Of a stretch of DNA of 64,000 bases, positions 1 through 7,978 are shown piece by piece. The stretch lies in contig JAYTWR010000004.1 in the NCBI GenBank assembly GCA_043743335.1, forward strand, positions 1 to 64,000, given 5' to 3'. The notes under the pieces were generated by a model. The model did not search any database and had not been told where the DNA came from. It saw nothing but the letters and a program-made list of their open reading frames with translations. The stretch is from UBA5216 sp043743335 (GTDB taxonomy: Bacteria > Pseudomonadota > Gammaproteobacteria > Burkholderiales > SG8-41). The position numbers and the translations under genes are program-made. Positions within the stretch are counted from its first letter, which is position 1. Every line of letters starts with the position of its first letter.

Positions 1-102
1 GTTATCGGCTGGGACGCGCTCTCGCTCGAAGCCTTGCACTATGTCCGTGCTGCGCAAGGCCATACGCACGGAAATCTAAACTTTAATAACACAGTACAAT
101 TA

Positions 103-1068
103 ATGCTTTTCGTTGCAGGCGGTTTGTTGACCTTCAACGCAGCAGTGTACGCGCAGTCGCCAGCAGGTGCCGCGTATCCCGCCAAGCCGATTAAATTCAT
201 TGTGCCCTTCGCGCCGGGCGGCCCCAACGATGTGCTGGCGCGCCTGGTCGGGCAAAAAATCACCGTGCAACTGAAACAAGCTGTGGTGATTGAAAACCGT
301 GGCGGCGCAGGCGGCACTGTGGGCCTGGATGCGGCGGCCAAGTCGCCGGGCGATGGTTACACGCTGGCCATGGGTGGCTCCAGCAACATGGCGGTGGCGC
401 CCAGCCTGTATGCCAAATTGCCGTACGATGCGATTCGAGATTTCACGCCGCTGATCAACATTGCGCATGTGCCGTATGCCGTGGCGGTGAATCCCACGGT
501 GCCGGCTAAATCGGTGCAAGAATTAATCACCGCTGCGCGCGCCAAGGGCTTGTCGTATGGGTCTTCCGGCACCGGCAGCATGTCGAGTCTGGCCGCGGAG
601 TTATTCAAGGCCATGGCCAAGGCCGACATCGTGCACGTGCCGTACAAAGGCACCGCGCCCGCGCTGACCGATGTCATGAGCGGCCAGCTCGACATGATGT
701 TCGCTGACCTCGCCGTGATTCAACCGCCTGTGGCGAGCGGCAAGCTGCGGGTATTGGCGTTGTGCGGATCAAAGCGTCTTGCCGGTGCGCCTGCGATACC
801 GACCTTCGCTGAATCCGGCCTGAAAGATTATGTGATCGAGCCATGGTTTGGCGTGGTCGCGCCAGCGAACGTGCCGCGCGATATCGTGACGCGGCTCAAT
901 CAAACCATCAGCGCCGGGCTGCAAGCGGCCGATGTGCGGCAGCGGCTCGACGCGTTGGGCTACGAAGCCATCGGCGGTAGTGCTGAGCAATTTGCCGCCA
1001 CCATTCGCGCCGATATGGCGGTCTACGCGAAAATTATCAAGGCAGCGGGCATTAAGGCGGATTTGTAG
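103..1068 (+). CDS. Bug/TctC-family periplasmic solute-binding receptor
   Basis: Members of this family are extracytoplasmic receptors that bind carboxylates or other small organic molecules, sometimes for a TctAB-type carrier but usually as orphans. Family marks are PIKFIVPFAPGGPNDVLAR near the mature start, VIENRGGAGGTVG, GDGYTLAMG and VHVPYKGTAPALTD. I chose ATG 103 because it begins a hydrophobic leader ending NAAVYAQ. This leader lacks a basic n-region, however, and the same frame is open without a stop to the window edge, with a possible TTG at 34. The true start is therefore uncertain, and the open upstream frame could be the tail of another gene. The ligand cannot be inferred from sequence. 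Confidence 0.85.
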   Translation: MLFVAGGLLTFNAAVYAQSPAGAAYPAKPIKFIVPFAPGGPNDVLARLVGQKITVQLKQAVVIENRGGAGGTVGLDAAAKSPGDGYTLAMGGSSNMAVAPSLYAKLPYDAIRDFTPLINIAHVPYAVAVNPTVPAKSVQELITAARAKGLSYGSSGTGSMSSLAAELFKAMAKADIVHVPYKGTAPALTDVMSGQLDMMFADLAVIQPPVASGKLRVLALCGSKRLAGAPAIPTFAESGLKDYVIEPWFGVVAPANVPRDIVTRLNQTISAGLQAADVRQRLDALGYEAIGGSAEQFAATIRADMAVYAKIIKAAGIKADL

Positions 1069-1090
1069 TTCGTCTTGTTTGTAGCTTGTA

Positions 1091-1873
1091 CTAGAGTGCG
1101 CCGGTAATCCACGCGGCAATTTTGCCGGTGACCTCAGGTTCTATGCCGTTGTAGCCGTGATACGCGCGCGCTTCGCACGGATCGCCCACGTTGTTACCGC
1201 CATCGAATACCAGCGTGTCGGTCTTTTTCAAATGCTTGAGCTTGTCAGTGAGTTGCGGTAGATCGCTGAACAGGCAGGCGCGGCAACTGTCTAGCCGATG
1301 ATGCACCACCAGCACCGGCACGCTCAAGCGATCCAGCGCCATGTGCGGCACCGGGCGGCTGCGTCGATCCGCGAGAATGCTGGACGTGAGCACTACGCCG
1401 TCTGGGCCGCCTTCGGCTTGCGCGAGCTGAATCGCCGCGTAGGCGGCAGACTGCGTGCCGCGGCTGGTGCCGACCAGCCACACCGGCAACGGGAGTTCCT
1501 GCTTAAGCCACGCAATGGTGGCTTTGACATCGGCGACGTGCTCGGCCGTTTGACGAAAGTTGTCGAGGAACGGCGGGCCTTGGCGGTCGGAGGGTGCGTC
1601 AATCACCGCCACCGCGAGGCCCTGCGCCGCGAACAGCTCGCGTGCGCGCACCAGAAAGTTGCCGCCGCGCCTGATGCTGCCATCCGCGCCGATTTGGATG
1701 CCGCCGTCGCCGCCAGCAAACAGCATCACCCTGGCCTTGGCGTTCGCGGTGGGCAACAGCAGCACCCGTTGGGTGACGCCCGCTCGGGTAGGCACGTCCA
1801 CCACCCGCAGGGTTTGTGCGCTTACCAGCGAAGGAAATAAAATAAATAATAAAATCAAATAGTTACGCATCAT
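1091..1873 (-). CDS. secreted alpha/beta hydrolase
   Basis: A 260-residue alpha/beta-hydrolase with an N-terminal signal peptide (about residues 1-20, ending SLVSAQ), so it is predicted to be periplasmic. The nucleophile elbow is GTSRG with Ser near residue 137. A histidine in AYHGYNG near the C-terminus is the likely catalytic His. Cysteines in DSCRAC and DPCEA may form a disulphide. Two Met codons start the gene; an AGGAAA ribosome site lies just upstream. The leader codons coincide with the AT-rich 16-mer repeat (1845-1866), which accounts for its Leu/Ile-rich sequence. It faces the upstream Bug gene tail-to-tail and lies downstream of the FAD dehydrogenase on the same strand. Substrate unknown. 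Confidence 0.8.
   Translation of the reverse strand: MMRNYLILLFILFPSLVSAQTLRVVDVPTRAGVTQRVLLLPTANAKARVMLFAGGDGGIQIGADGSIRRGGNFLVRARELFAAQGLAVAVIDAPSDRQGPPFLDNFRQTAEHVADVKATIAWLKQELPLPVWLVGTSRGTQSAAYAAIQLAQAEGGPDGVVLTSSILADRRSRPVPHMALDRLSVPVLVVHHRLDSCRACLFSDLPQLTDKLKHLKKTDTLVFDGGNNVGDPCEARAYHGYNGIEPEVTGKIAAWITGAL
1845..1866 (+). repeat. AT-rich 16-mer motif, copy 1
   Basis: Core reads AAAATCAAATAGTTAC on the plus strand, preceded by AATAAT. It lies inside the signal-peptide codons of the minus-strand hydrolase. Confidence 0.75.
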
Positions 1874-1928
1874 TCGGAGTTTCCTTCAGCGGCTGTTACA
1901 GGGCTTTGGCAGCGACGCGCACGAATCG

Positions 1929-3497
1929 TCAGGCGCGCGCGGCGTTGGTACCGGCGATGCGGCCTGTCACAAAGCACTCGGCGATGTTGCCGCCGGACAA
2001 ATACAAATGCCCGAATGCACTGCCGAGCTCGCCTGCGGCGTACAGGCGTGGTATCGGCGCGCCGTAGGCATCGATGATGCGCGATTGCGCGTCGTGTACC
2101 GGGCCGCCTTGCGTGTTGGACAGCGTGGCCCACACCGGCGCGCCATAGAACGGCGGCTTGACGATGGGTGTCATGCTGGCAGGCGGGCGACCGAAGTCGG
2201 CGTCTTCGCCTTTGGCGCACTGCGCGTTCCAGCGCGCGACGTTGGCTTCCAGTGCCTGCGGATCGAGACCGAGTTTTTGCGCGAGCTCGGTCAGCGTAGG
2301 GGCTTGCGTCAGGATGCCATTGCCGACTTCTTGCAGATTGTCATCACTCCATTGGTAGCGCACACCTTCGTCGTTGGACGTGGCTTTGCCCAGCGGATAC
2401 ATACGCCGGCCTTCGTCGTCACAAATCATCACGGCGGGATTGCGCGGCGCGGTTTGAGTTTCAGGGTCGAAATACTGCATCGAGCGCACGCCGGTGTCTT
2501 GCGTGTACGGCTGGTACTCGGACATAAATCGTTGCGCCCGCTGATCGAGCAGAATCCAAGCCATTTTGAGTTTGACCTGATGTTTTTCACCGGGGAACCA
2601 GTCGGGAAAACGCTTCAGGCGAATCGCGTACGGGTAGCTGGGGTCGCTGTGGCGAAAGCCGTACGCGCCGTGGATCATCCACATATGCCAGAGCTGCGCG
2701 CCCAAATCCTGCGCCATGCGAATGCCGTCGCCGGTGTTGGTGCGCGCAGCCGCATTGAGCACCGGATTGCCCTCAAGAAACTGCTGCTTAATTTCAGCGC
2801 TGCCTTCAAAGCCGCCGCAGGCGAGCACCACGCCGCGCCGCGCTTGAATATTGCGTTCGACGCCGTGGCTGCGCACGCGCACGCCCAACACCTCGCGCGT
2901 CACGGGGTCGGCAATCAGCCGCACCGCAGCGGTATTCAGGCGCACCTCGATACCGCGTCGATCCACGTTGTCGTGTACCACTTTAAACAGCTTGGGCCCG
3001 TTCGGTGCGCCGTTGGCCCACGGATACGTGTGGGCGGCATCGAAGCCGGGCACGCCGATCACCGAGGTGTGATAAAACGCCTCGGTGCCGGGCAGCGGGT
3101 AATTGGCGCTGATGCGCCGCCGGTGGTTGTCGCCGGTGGGATCAACGGCAGCCTCGCGTTGCTGGTTTTCTTCAATCGAGGTTTGCACTTGCGCGTGGTT
3201 GACTTTGGCCAACTCGCGCACATACGCCTCAAGCTCGCACATGCCGTGCGCCAGTGCGCGGTTCACGTCGTCCGGCGTGCGCCCGCCGTTGGTGGCTTTG
3301 AGATAGGCAAACGCGCCGTCGCGGTCACGCGCGCTGCGCACCGCGCCATACGAACAAATCGACAATCCGCCCGGCACGCTGGATTTTTCGAGTATCAGCG
3401 TTTTGGCCCCATGGTCGGTGGCGTTGATTGCGGCTATCGCCCCGCCATGGCCGAAGCCGGCCACGATGACATCGAAGGATTCGTCGAAGATTGGCAT
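1929..3497 (-). CDS. FAD-dependent dehydrogenase, fumarate reductase/tricarballylate dehydrogenase type
   Basis: A 522-residue FAD_binding_2 flavoprotein. The dinucleotide-binding loop is VIVAGFGHGGAIAA at residues 10-23, followed by EKSSVPGG. The C-terminal FAD contact reads AAGELGSAFGHLYLSGGNIAE. Family members oxidise or reduce C-C bonds of organic acids or ketosteroids (tricarballylate dehydrogenase, urocanate reductase, KstD relatives). There is no signal peptide and no haem motif, so this is probably a cytoplasmic enzyme. No Shine-Dalgarno is visible upstream of the ATG; the AT-rich repeat 3508-3527 occupies that space. The glyoxalase-like gene lies just upstream and the hydrolase just downstream on the same strand. 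Exact substrate not determinable. Confidence 0.85.
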   Translation of the reverse strand: MPIFDESFDVIVAGFGHGGAIAAINATDHGAKTLILEKSSVPGGLSICSYGAVRSARDRDGAFAYLKATNGGRTPDDVNRALAHGMCELEAYVRELAKVNHAQVQTSIEENQQREAAVDPTGDNHRRRISANYPLPGTEAFYHTSVIGVPGFDAAHTYPWANGAPNGPKLFKVVHDNVDRRGIEVRLNTAAVRLIADPVTREVLGVRVRSHGVERNIQARRGVVLACGGFEGSAEIKQQFLEGNPVLNAAARTNTGDGIRMAQDLGAQLWHMWMIHGAYGFRHSDPSYPYAIRLKRFPDWFPGEKHQVKLKMAWILLDQRAQRFMSEYQPYTQDTGVRSMQYFDPETQTAPRNPAVMICDDEGRRMYPLGKATSNDEGVRYQWSDDNLQEVGNGILTQAPTLTELAQKLGLDPQALEANVARWNAQCAKGEDADFGRPPASMTPIVKPPFYGAPVWATLSNTQGGPVHDAQSRIIDAYGAPIPRLYAAGELGSAFGHLYLSGGNIAECFVTGRIAGTNAARA

Positions 3498-3507
3498 ATT
3501 AAAAACA

Positions 3508-3527
3508 CTTTAAAATCAATTAGTTAT
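3508..3527 (+). repeat. AT-rich 16-mer motif, copy 2
   Basis: Core AAAATCAATTAGTTAT between the FAD dehydrogenase start and the end of the glyoxalase-like gene; it lies 11-30 bases upstream of the dehydrogenase ATG. Confidence 0.85.
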
Positions 3528-3532
3528 AAAAA

Positions 3533-4429
3533 CTATCCGGGTGGACTCAGCGCTGCGCTGCCGGCCGCCTGAAAAATCAGTCTCCCGCCCAACGATGTCG
3601 GCAGCGTAACGCAAATGCGATCCCCCAGGGCTTGCCCGCCAACGATGGCGCGGGTGGCGGCCAAATCGCTGCTGTCGATGACGTAGCCGGCGATCCACGG
3701 TTGCGCAGGCGGGGTGGCACCCAACCACTGCTGTGAAACGGCTGGCGTGTAGAACAAGAGATAGCCACGGGCGGTATCGATGCGCCAGGCGTTGCCCGTG
3801 GGCTGTGCAGGGAGCCCGGTGAAGCGCGCGTAGCGTTGCGCGGCGGTGGCGGGGTCAGCTACGCAAATGAGCACGCCTGCCAGTGCGGTGGCGTGATTGG
3901 CGTGATGAATCCAACGGCTTTGCCATACCACTTCGGGCGTGTGGTGCTGGCAGTATTGGATACGGCCTTCGGCCATGGCGTCCGGCGGCACGCGCACGAC
4001 GGTAAAGCGCGCGGTGGCCTCGCCGCTTGCAGTGCCCACTTGGCGCTGCAGCGCGACGGACGGCAGCGGGGCAAAGCCTTCACGGGTCAGGCGCGCATGA
4101 TCGGCAGCGGGCGTTGCTGTGCCAAAAGCGATGAGGTGTACCCCGGTGTAGCGCGCAATGGCGTTGCGTAGCTGCTGTGCGTTGGGGGTGTCGTGCGTGG
4201 GCGTCAGAAATTCCAGATAGCCGTGTTGCAGCATGACACAGCGATTGGCCGTGCCCGCAGCCGTCAGCGGGCCGCCGGGCGTAAGCCGGTGCGACTGGGC
4301 GGACTGCGGCGTCAGGGTAAAGCCCAAATGCGTGAGTGCTGCGCTGGCGGCGCCGCTATCGGGCAGAAAGTGCGCGACATGGTCTACGGTGTGTTTGGTG
4401 GCAGTGGTGGTTTTGGGGCGGGTTGACAT
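3533..4429 (-). CDS. glyoxalase-like (VOC superfamily) domain protein
   Basis: About 298 residues, resembling the Glyoxalase_3-like proteins. The N-terminus DHVAHFLPDSGAASAALTHLGF is the first beta-alpha-beta of a VOC fold, followed by RCVMLQHGYLEFL. The pair HHTPEVVW and HANHATALAGV in the middle begins the second module and supplies His residues that could bind metal. I chose ATG 4429 (MSTRPK) because the only upstream in-frame initiator, at 4450, is TTG within a copy-like AT-rich patch. Function in the window is unknown; the co-oriented FAD dehydrogenase suggests an organic-acid or aromatic pathway. Confidence 0.75.
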   Translation of the reverse strand: MSTRPKTTTATKHTVDHVAHFLPDSGAASAALTHLGFTLTPQSAQSHRLTPGGPLTAAGTANRCVMLQHGYLEFLTPTHDTPNAQQLRNAIARYTGVHLIAFGTATPAADHARLTREGFAPLPSVALQRQVGTASGEATARFTVVRVPPDAMAEGRIQYCQHHTPEVVWQSRWIHHANHATALAGVLICVADPATAAQRYARFTGLPAQPTGNAWRIDTARGYLLFYTPAVSQQWLGATPPAQPWIAGYVIDSSDLAATRAIVGGQALGDRICVTLPTSLGGRLIFQAAGSAALSPPG

Positions 4430-4439
4430 GGTGCGGTGA

Positions 4440-4457
4440 GTATAAATCAATGACTTT
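4440..4457 (+). repeat. weak copy of the AT-rich 16-mer motif
   Basis: TAAATCAATGACTTTA resembles the consensus with several differences. It lies between the divergent glyoxalase-like gene and the response-regulator gene. Confidence 0.4.
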
Positions 4458-4581
4458 AGGGGGATCGGTAACGCGTTTGTTTCTGTGGTGTAAAAGGTTT
4501 GTAAAAAGGCCTGTAACGCCGTTGCTTGTGTGTATGGGGGCGCGTTATCTTCGCACCCGCTTACACACGAGGACTTTTGCC

Positions 4582-5340
4582 ATGAACATCGCCGTGCTCG
4601 ACAGTGATACCTACGAAGCCCAATTGCTAGAGAAAGCCTTGCGTGCCGCCGGGCATGTGGTCAAGTGCTACACCGCCGACAGCGCGTTGCTCCGCGAATT
4701 TGCGCATGCGCCGGTGGATATGATTATCGCCAGTCTGGGCATTGCCGAGGCCGGCGGTCGCAAAACCGTGGCCTTGCTGCGCGAGCAGTTGCCGTCGCAG
4801 GTGCTGCTGATCTGCCTGTTAAAGGTCAATATCGAAAGCGACATGGTGGCGGCGCTCAGCGCAGGCGCGGACGACTGCATGATCAAACCCGTGCGCTATC
4901 TGGAATTGCAGGCGCGTATCGAGGCCGTCGCGCGTCGCACGCGCACGCCAGTGGTGCCGGTGCAGCAAAAAATTGAAATAGGCGGCCTGCGCGTGGATTT
5001 GCGCAATCGCATGATTTATCGCGACAACGAGCGGTTGACGCTGACACCCAAGACCTATGACCTTGCCGTGCTGATGCTGACGCACACCGGCCAACTGCTG
5101 TCGCGCGCACACCTGCTTGAACAGGTGTGGGGCCACGGACGCGCGACCTCCGCGCGCACGTTGGACACGCATGTCAGCCGTCTGCGCGCGGTACTCGGAT
5201 TCACCGTTGAAAATGGCTGGAAATTGCAATCGGTTTACCAGCATGGTTACCGCTTGGATCGTTTGGAGCGTCTGGAAGGTGTAGCGGCGCTTTCCGGCAA
5301 TGTCAGCCGAGAAGCGGGTGCGTTGGCCTGCGTGGCGTAA
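4582..5340 (+). CDS. orphan OmpR-family regulator with atypical receiver
   Basis: A 252-residue protein: receiver-like domain (about 1-115) followed by a Trans_reg_C winged helix (about 130-230; TPKTYDLAVLMLTHTGQLLSRAHLLEQVWG and the wing RTLDTHVSRLRAVLG). The receiver keeps the conserved Lys in DDCMIKPV, but the strand that normally carries the phospho-acceptor Asp reads DMIIASLG, placing Ser51 there. The acidic pair is DSD at 7-9. It is therefore predicted to work without ordinary phosphorylation. ATG 4582 follows ACGAGGAC at good spacing; the frame is open further upstream but has no domain content. No partner kinase is adjacent. Target genes unknown. Confidence 0.85.
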   Translation: MNIAVLDSDTYEAQLLEKALRAAGHVVKCYTADSALLREFAHAPVDMIIASLGIAEAGGRKTVALLREQLPSQVLLICLLKVNIESDMVAALSAGADDCMIKPVRYLELQARIEAVARRTRTPVVPVQQKIEIGGLRVDLRNRMIYRDNERLTLTPKTYDLAVLMLTHTGQLLSRAHLLEQVWGHGRATSARTLDTHVSRLRAVLGFTVENGWKLQSVYQHGYRLDRLERLEGVAALSGNVSREAGALACVA

Positions 5341-5353
5341 TGCCTGACGGACG

Positions 5354-6355
5354 TTAGTATCCCAGCTTGCGGTCGACGATATTGATGAGTTTTTTGCTGG
5401 CGAGAAAACGTTCAAAGTTGCTGAACCAGAAGTCGAGCAGGCGCGCCATATAGCGTGGATCATCGCAACTGATGTGCGGCAGCACAAGCACGTTTGGGGT
5501 GGTCCAAAACGGCGAGTCTTGCGGCAGCGGCTCTTGGTCAAATACGTCGAGCACGGCACCCAGCAGATCGCCGCTTTGCAGCCGTTCGCGCAGCGCCGTG
5601 TAATCCACAATCGGCGAACGCCCAATGTTAATAAAGCCCGCGCCGGGCTTTAATCGGTGAATGCGCTCGCGATGGATGAGGCCGCGAGTCTCTGGCGTAA
5701 GCGGCGCGGTGACAATCACAAAATCGGCTTTGGGCCATACGCTGTCGATACGCGCAGACGTCACCACGCGATCTGCTAGGCGGTGCGCCTTGCCGCTGCG
5801 GGTAACGGCAATCACGTTCATGCCCAGTTTTTTCGCGGCACGCCCTGCCCCTTGTCCCAGATCACCAAAGCCAATAATCACCGCCGTTTTGCCGGTGATG
5901 GGCGTCGTGAAAATGCTGCGCCAGACTTTGGCCGTCTGATTTTGCATCACTTCCGGCATACGCGCTTGCAGCATCAGCAGCGCCATCAGGCAGGATTCTT
6001 CAGCCTTGGGGCCGTGCGCGCCGCGATTATTGGTCAGCGCAATGGCTTTGGGCAGCCACGTTAGCGGCATGAGGAAATCGACGCCAGCGCTGGTGGTTTG
6101 TATCCACTTGAGATGCGGCGCGCGGGTGCGCAAGTCGTCTCTGGGCGGTGCGGTATTGGTTAACAGAAAGTCGGCGGTTTTCAGCGCTTCGTCAAAAATG
6201 GCTTGGTCTTCGCCGGCCGTGATGCGCAGTTTTTTTGCCAGTGCGCGGTGGCGTAGCGCGGCGGCCTGCCAATCCACCAGCCGCGGCTGAAAAATCAGCG
6301 GGCGCTGCGTGGCGGATTCCAAGTGTAAATGGTAAGTAATTGATTTTATTGACAT
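5354..6355 (-). CDS. D-2-hydroxyacid dehydrogenase (NAD-dependent)
   Basis: A 333-residue member of the D-isomer-specific 2-hydroxyacid dehydrogenases, which interconvert 2-keto and D-2-hydroxy acids. The Rossmann loop is GFGDLGQGAGRAAKKLG around residue 160. The catalytic Arg lies in INIGRSPIVDY, Glu in DVFDQEPLP and His in LPHISC. Residues 2-9 (SIKSITYH) are encoded by a copy of the AT-rich repeat directly after the start codon. The start is supported by GAGGGTGA about six bases upstream. It follows the UbiD-type gene by six bases, so the three genes from 9085 down to 5354 look like one operon. Confidence 0.88.
   Translation of the reverse strand: MSIKSITYHLHLESATQRPLIFQPRLVDWQAAALRHRALAKKLRITAGEDQAIFDEALKTADFLLTNTAPPRDDLRTRAPHLKWIQTTSAGVDFLMPLTWLPKAIALTNNRGAHGPKAEESCLMALLMLQARMPEVMQNQTAKVWRSIFTTPITGKTAVIIGFGDLGQGAGRAAKKLGMNVIAVTRSGKAHRLADRVVTSARIDSVWPKADFVIVTAPLTPETRGLIHRERIHRLKPGAGFINIGRSPIVDYTALRERLQSGDLLGAVLDVFDQEPLPQDSPFWTTPNVLVLPHISCDDPRYMARLLDFWFSNFERFLASKKLINIVDRKLGY
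6332..6353 (-). repeat. AT-rich 16-mer motif, copy 3
   Basis: On the minus strand GTCAAT is followed by AAAATCAATTACTTAC. It forms the first codons after the ATG of the hydroxyacid dehydrogenase. Confidence 0.85.
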
Positions 6356-6361
6356 TTTATT

Positions 6362-7975
6362 TCACCCTCTGACCGGCACTTTTGCTGCGTGGGATGAGCC
6401 ACGCACGCACAGCCTGCCGCGCGGGTCTTGCCACAGTTTTTCATCGGTGTGCAGTTTGCCCAGCGCACGCGCCACTGCTTGGAAGGTGTAGTCGGCAAAG
6501 CGCTCGGCGACGGCGGAGTAATACAGCGGCTCTTGCTCGATGACCGCGAGGATGGCATCTGCGAGCACGTTGACGCTGGCGTCAGCCATGTCGTCATTGG
6601 CGGGCGCAGGGTCAGGCTTGCCGTTAGCGTAATCGGCGATTTTCGCGCGGTCGGCATAGGCATAGGCGATGCGCTCGAAGCGCTCGCGCGGGATGCCTTC
6701 GCCGATGGTGGCGTCGATGCCGACCTTTGCACCGGTGGGCACCACGCCGTGCGGCATCACGGCTAGGCTGGGGTCGAGCGGCTTGGCGCGCGCGCCGGGA
6801 ATGACAATCACGTCGCGGTCGCCCTGCACGCGCGTGGCGATGGCCCATTCCACGTCAGTGGCGTTGTGTACGTCGATGTCGTCATCCACCACCACTACGT
6901 GTTTGAGATCGAGCACCGAGAGCGCCGCCAGCAGCGCATTTTTGCCTTCGCCCGCCTGCTTGTGAATGGAAATGACCGCGTGCCAGAACGCGCAGCCGCC
7001 GATGGTGACGTTAATGTCTTTGACCTGCACGCCGGCGTTTTTGAGCGCCGCACGTATGGCGGTGTAGCGCGAGGGCGCGGCGAGCCAGGTGTTTTCCCAG
7101 GGCATGTGCAGCGCGTAGTAAATCGGGTCGCGGCGCATGGTCACGGCTTTGATGCGCACCAGTGGATTCCAGTGTAGGCCGCCCATCAGCCGGGTGAATT
7201 CACCGAAGCGGCCTTCGGGGTGGGTCCAGCCGGTCGGCAGGATTTCGCCTTCGAGCACCATTTCAGCGTGCGCGACACAAGGCAGGTCGATGGTTTCGCA
7301 TTGCGCGAGTTCAACTGGCGCGCCACGGATGCCGCCGGTGATGCCCATTTCGTCCACGCCGATGGGCGCACGGAAATTCGCGCCCATGATTTCCATGGGA
7401 TGCGTGCCGATGGATATTGAAATCGGGCACGTGCGGCCCGCCTCGTACGCGCGCTGCGCATACAAGCGCATATTGTTGGGCGTCACGATGTCGATGCCGG
7501 TGAGGTTTTTTTCTTTCACCATGAAGCGGTAGCAGCCGGAATTCAGCCCGTGCTCCGGGTCGCGCGCCATCACCACGCCGGCGGTGATCATCGGGCCGCC
7601 GTCGTAAATCGACGACATGGGAATCGGCAATTTGAACAGATCCACGGCGTCGCCCTGCATGATGACTTGCTTGTGTGCGGGGGTTTCGCTGTAACGCGGC
7701 GACACCGGGTGATCGATGCCCTGACGTAGGCGTTGTTCGATCTGGCCGTATTCGGTGCAGCCCATGGCCATGATGGTGCGTTCGCGTGTGCGAATAATGC
7801 CCGACACCACCGGCATGTCGTAGCCGATGACGTTGTGAAAAAACAGCGCCTTGTCGGATTGATCGACCAGCGTGGCGATGTGGCGGATATCGACCGGCTG
7901 CTGCATGTCGAGCATTTGCCCAGCGCTGCGCAGGCGGTCGAGAAATTCGCGGAAATTTTCGGTGAAAGGCTGCAT
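6362..7975 (-). CDS. UbiD-family (prFMN-dependent) decarboxylase
   Basis: A 537-residue member of the UbiD family, which use prenylated FMN to (de)carboxylate aromatic and unsaturated acids. Recognisable segments are ISIGTHPMEIMGANF, VELAQCETIDLPCVAHAEMVLEGEI and the active-site stretch HPEGRFGEFTRLMGG, which carries the Glu residues of the family E-R-E triad; the usual EGPFGEF here reads EGRFGEF. It starts three bases after the LhgO-type gene stops and ends six bases before the hydroxyacid dehydrogenase. No UbiX-type flavin prenyltransferase lies in the window, so the cofactor would have to be made elsewhere. A role in aromatic or heteroaromatic acid catabolism is more likely than ubiquinone synthesis, judging by the neighbours (inference). 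Confidence 0.85.
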   Translation of the reverse strand: MQPFTENFREFLDRLRSAGQMLDMQQPVDIRHIATLVDQSDKALFFHNVIGYDMPVVSGIIRTRERTIMAMGCTEYGQIEQRLRQGIDHPVSPRYSETPAHKQVIMQGDAVDLFKLPIPMSSIYDGGPMITAGVVMARDPEHGLNSGCYRFMVKEKNLTGIDIVTPNNMRLYAQRAYEAGRTCPISISIGTHPMEIMGANFRAPIGVDEMGITGGIRGAPVELAQCETIDLPCVAHAEMVLEGEILPTGWTHPEGRFGEFTRLMGGLHWNPLVRIKAVTMRRDPIYYALHMPWENTWLAAPSRYTAIRAALKNAGVQVKDINVTIGGCAFWHAVISIHKQAGEGKNALLAALSVLDLKHVVVVDDDIDVHNATDVEWAIATRVQGDRDVIVIPGARAKPLDPSLAVMPHGVVPTGAKVGIDATIGEGIPRERFERIAYAYADRAKIADYANGKPDPAPANDDMADASVNVLADAILAVIEQEPLYYSAVAERFADYTFQAVARALGKLHTDEKLWQDPRGRLCVRGSSHAAKVPVRG

Positions 7976-7978
7976 GAT

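Noticed and set aside
80..105. CAATTAATGC before the first Bug gene as another AT-rich motif copy
   Set aside because: Only about half of the consensus positions match; could be chance in an AT-rich patch.
2007..3572. 521-codon plus-strand frame opposite the FAD dehydrogenase
   Set aside because: Antisense shadow in a GC-rich gene; translation is His/Arg/Ala-rich without motifs, while the minus frame has a full flavoprotein.
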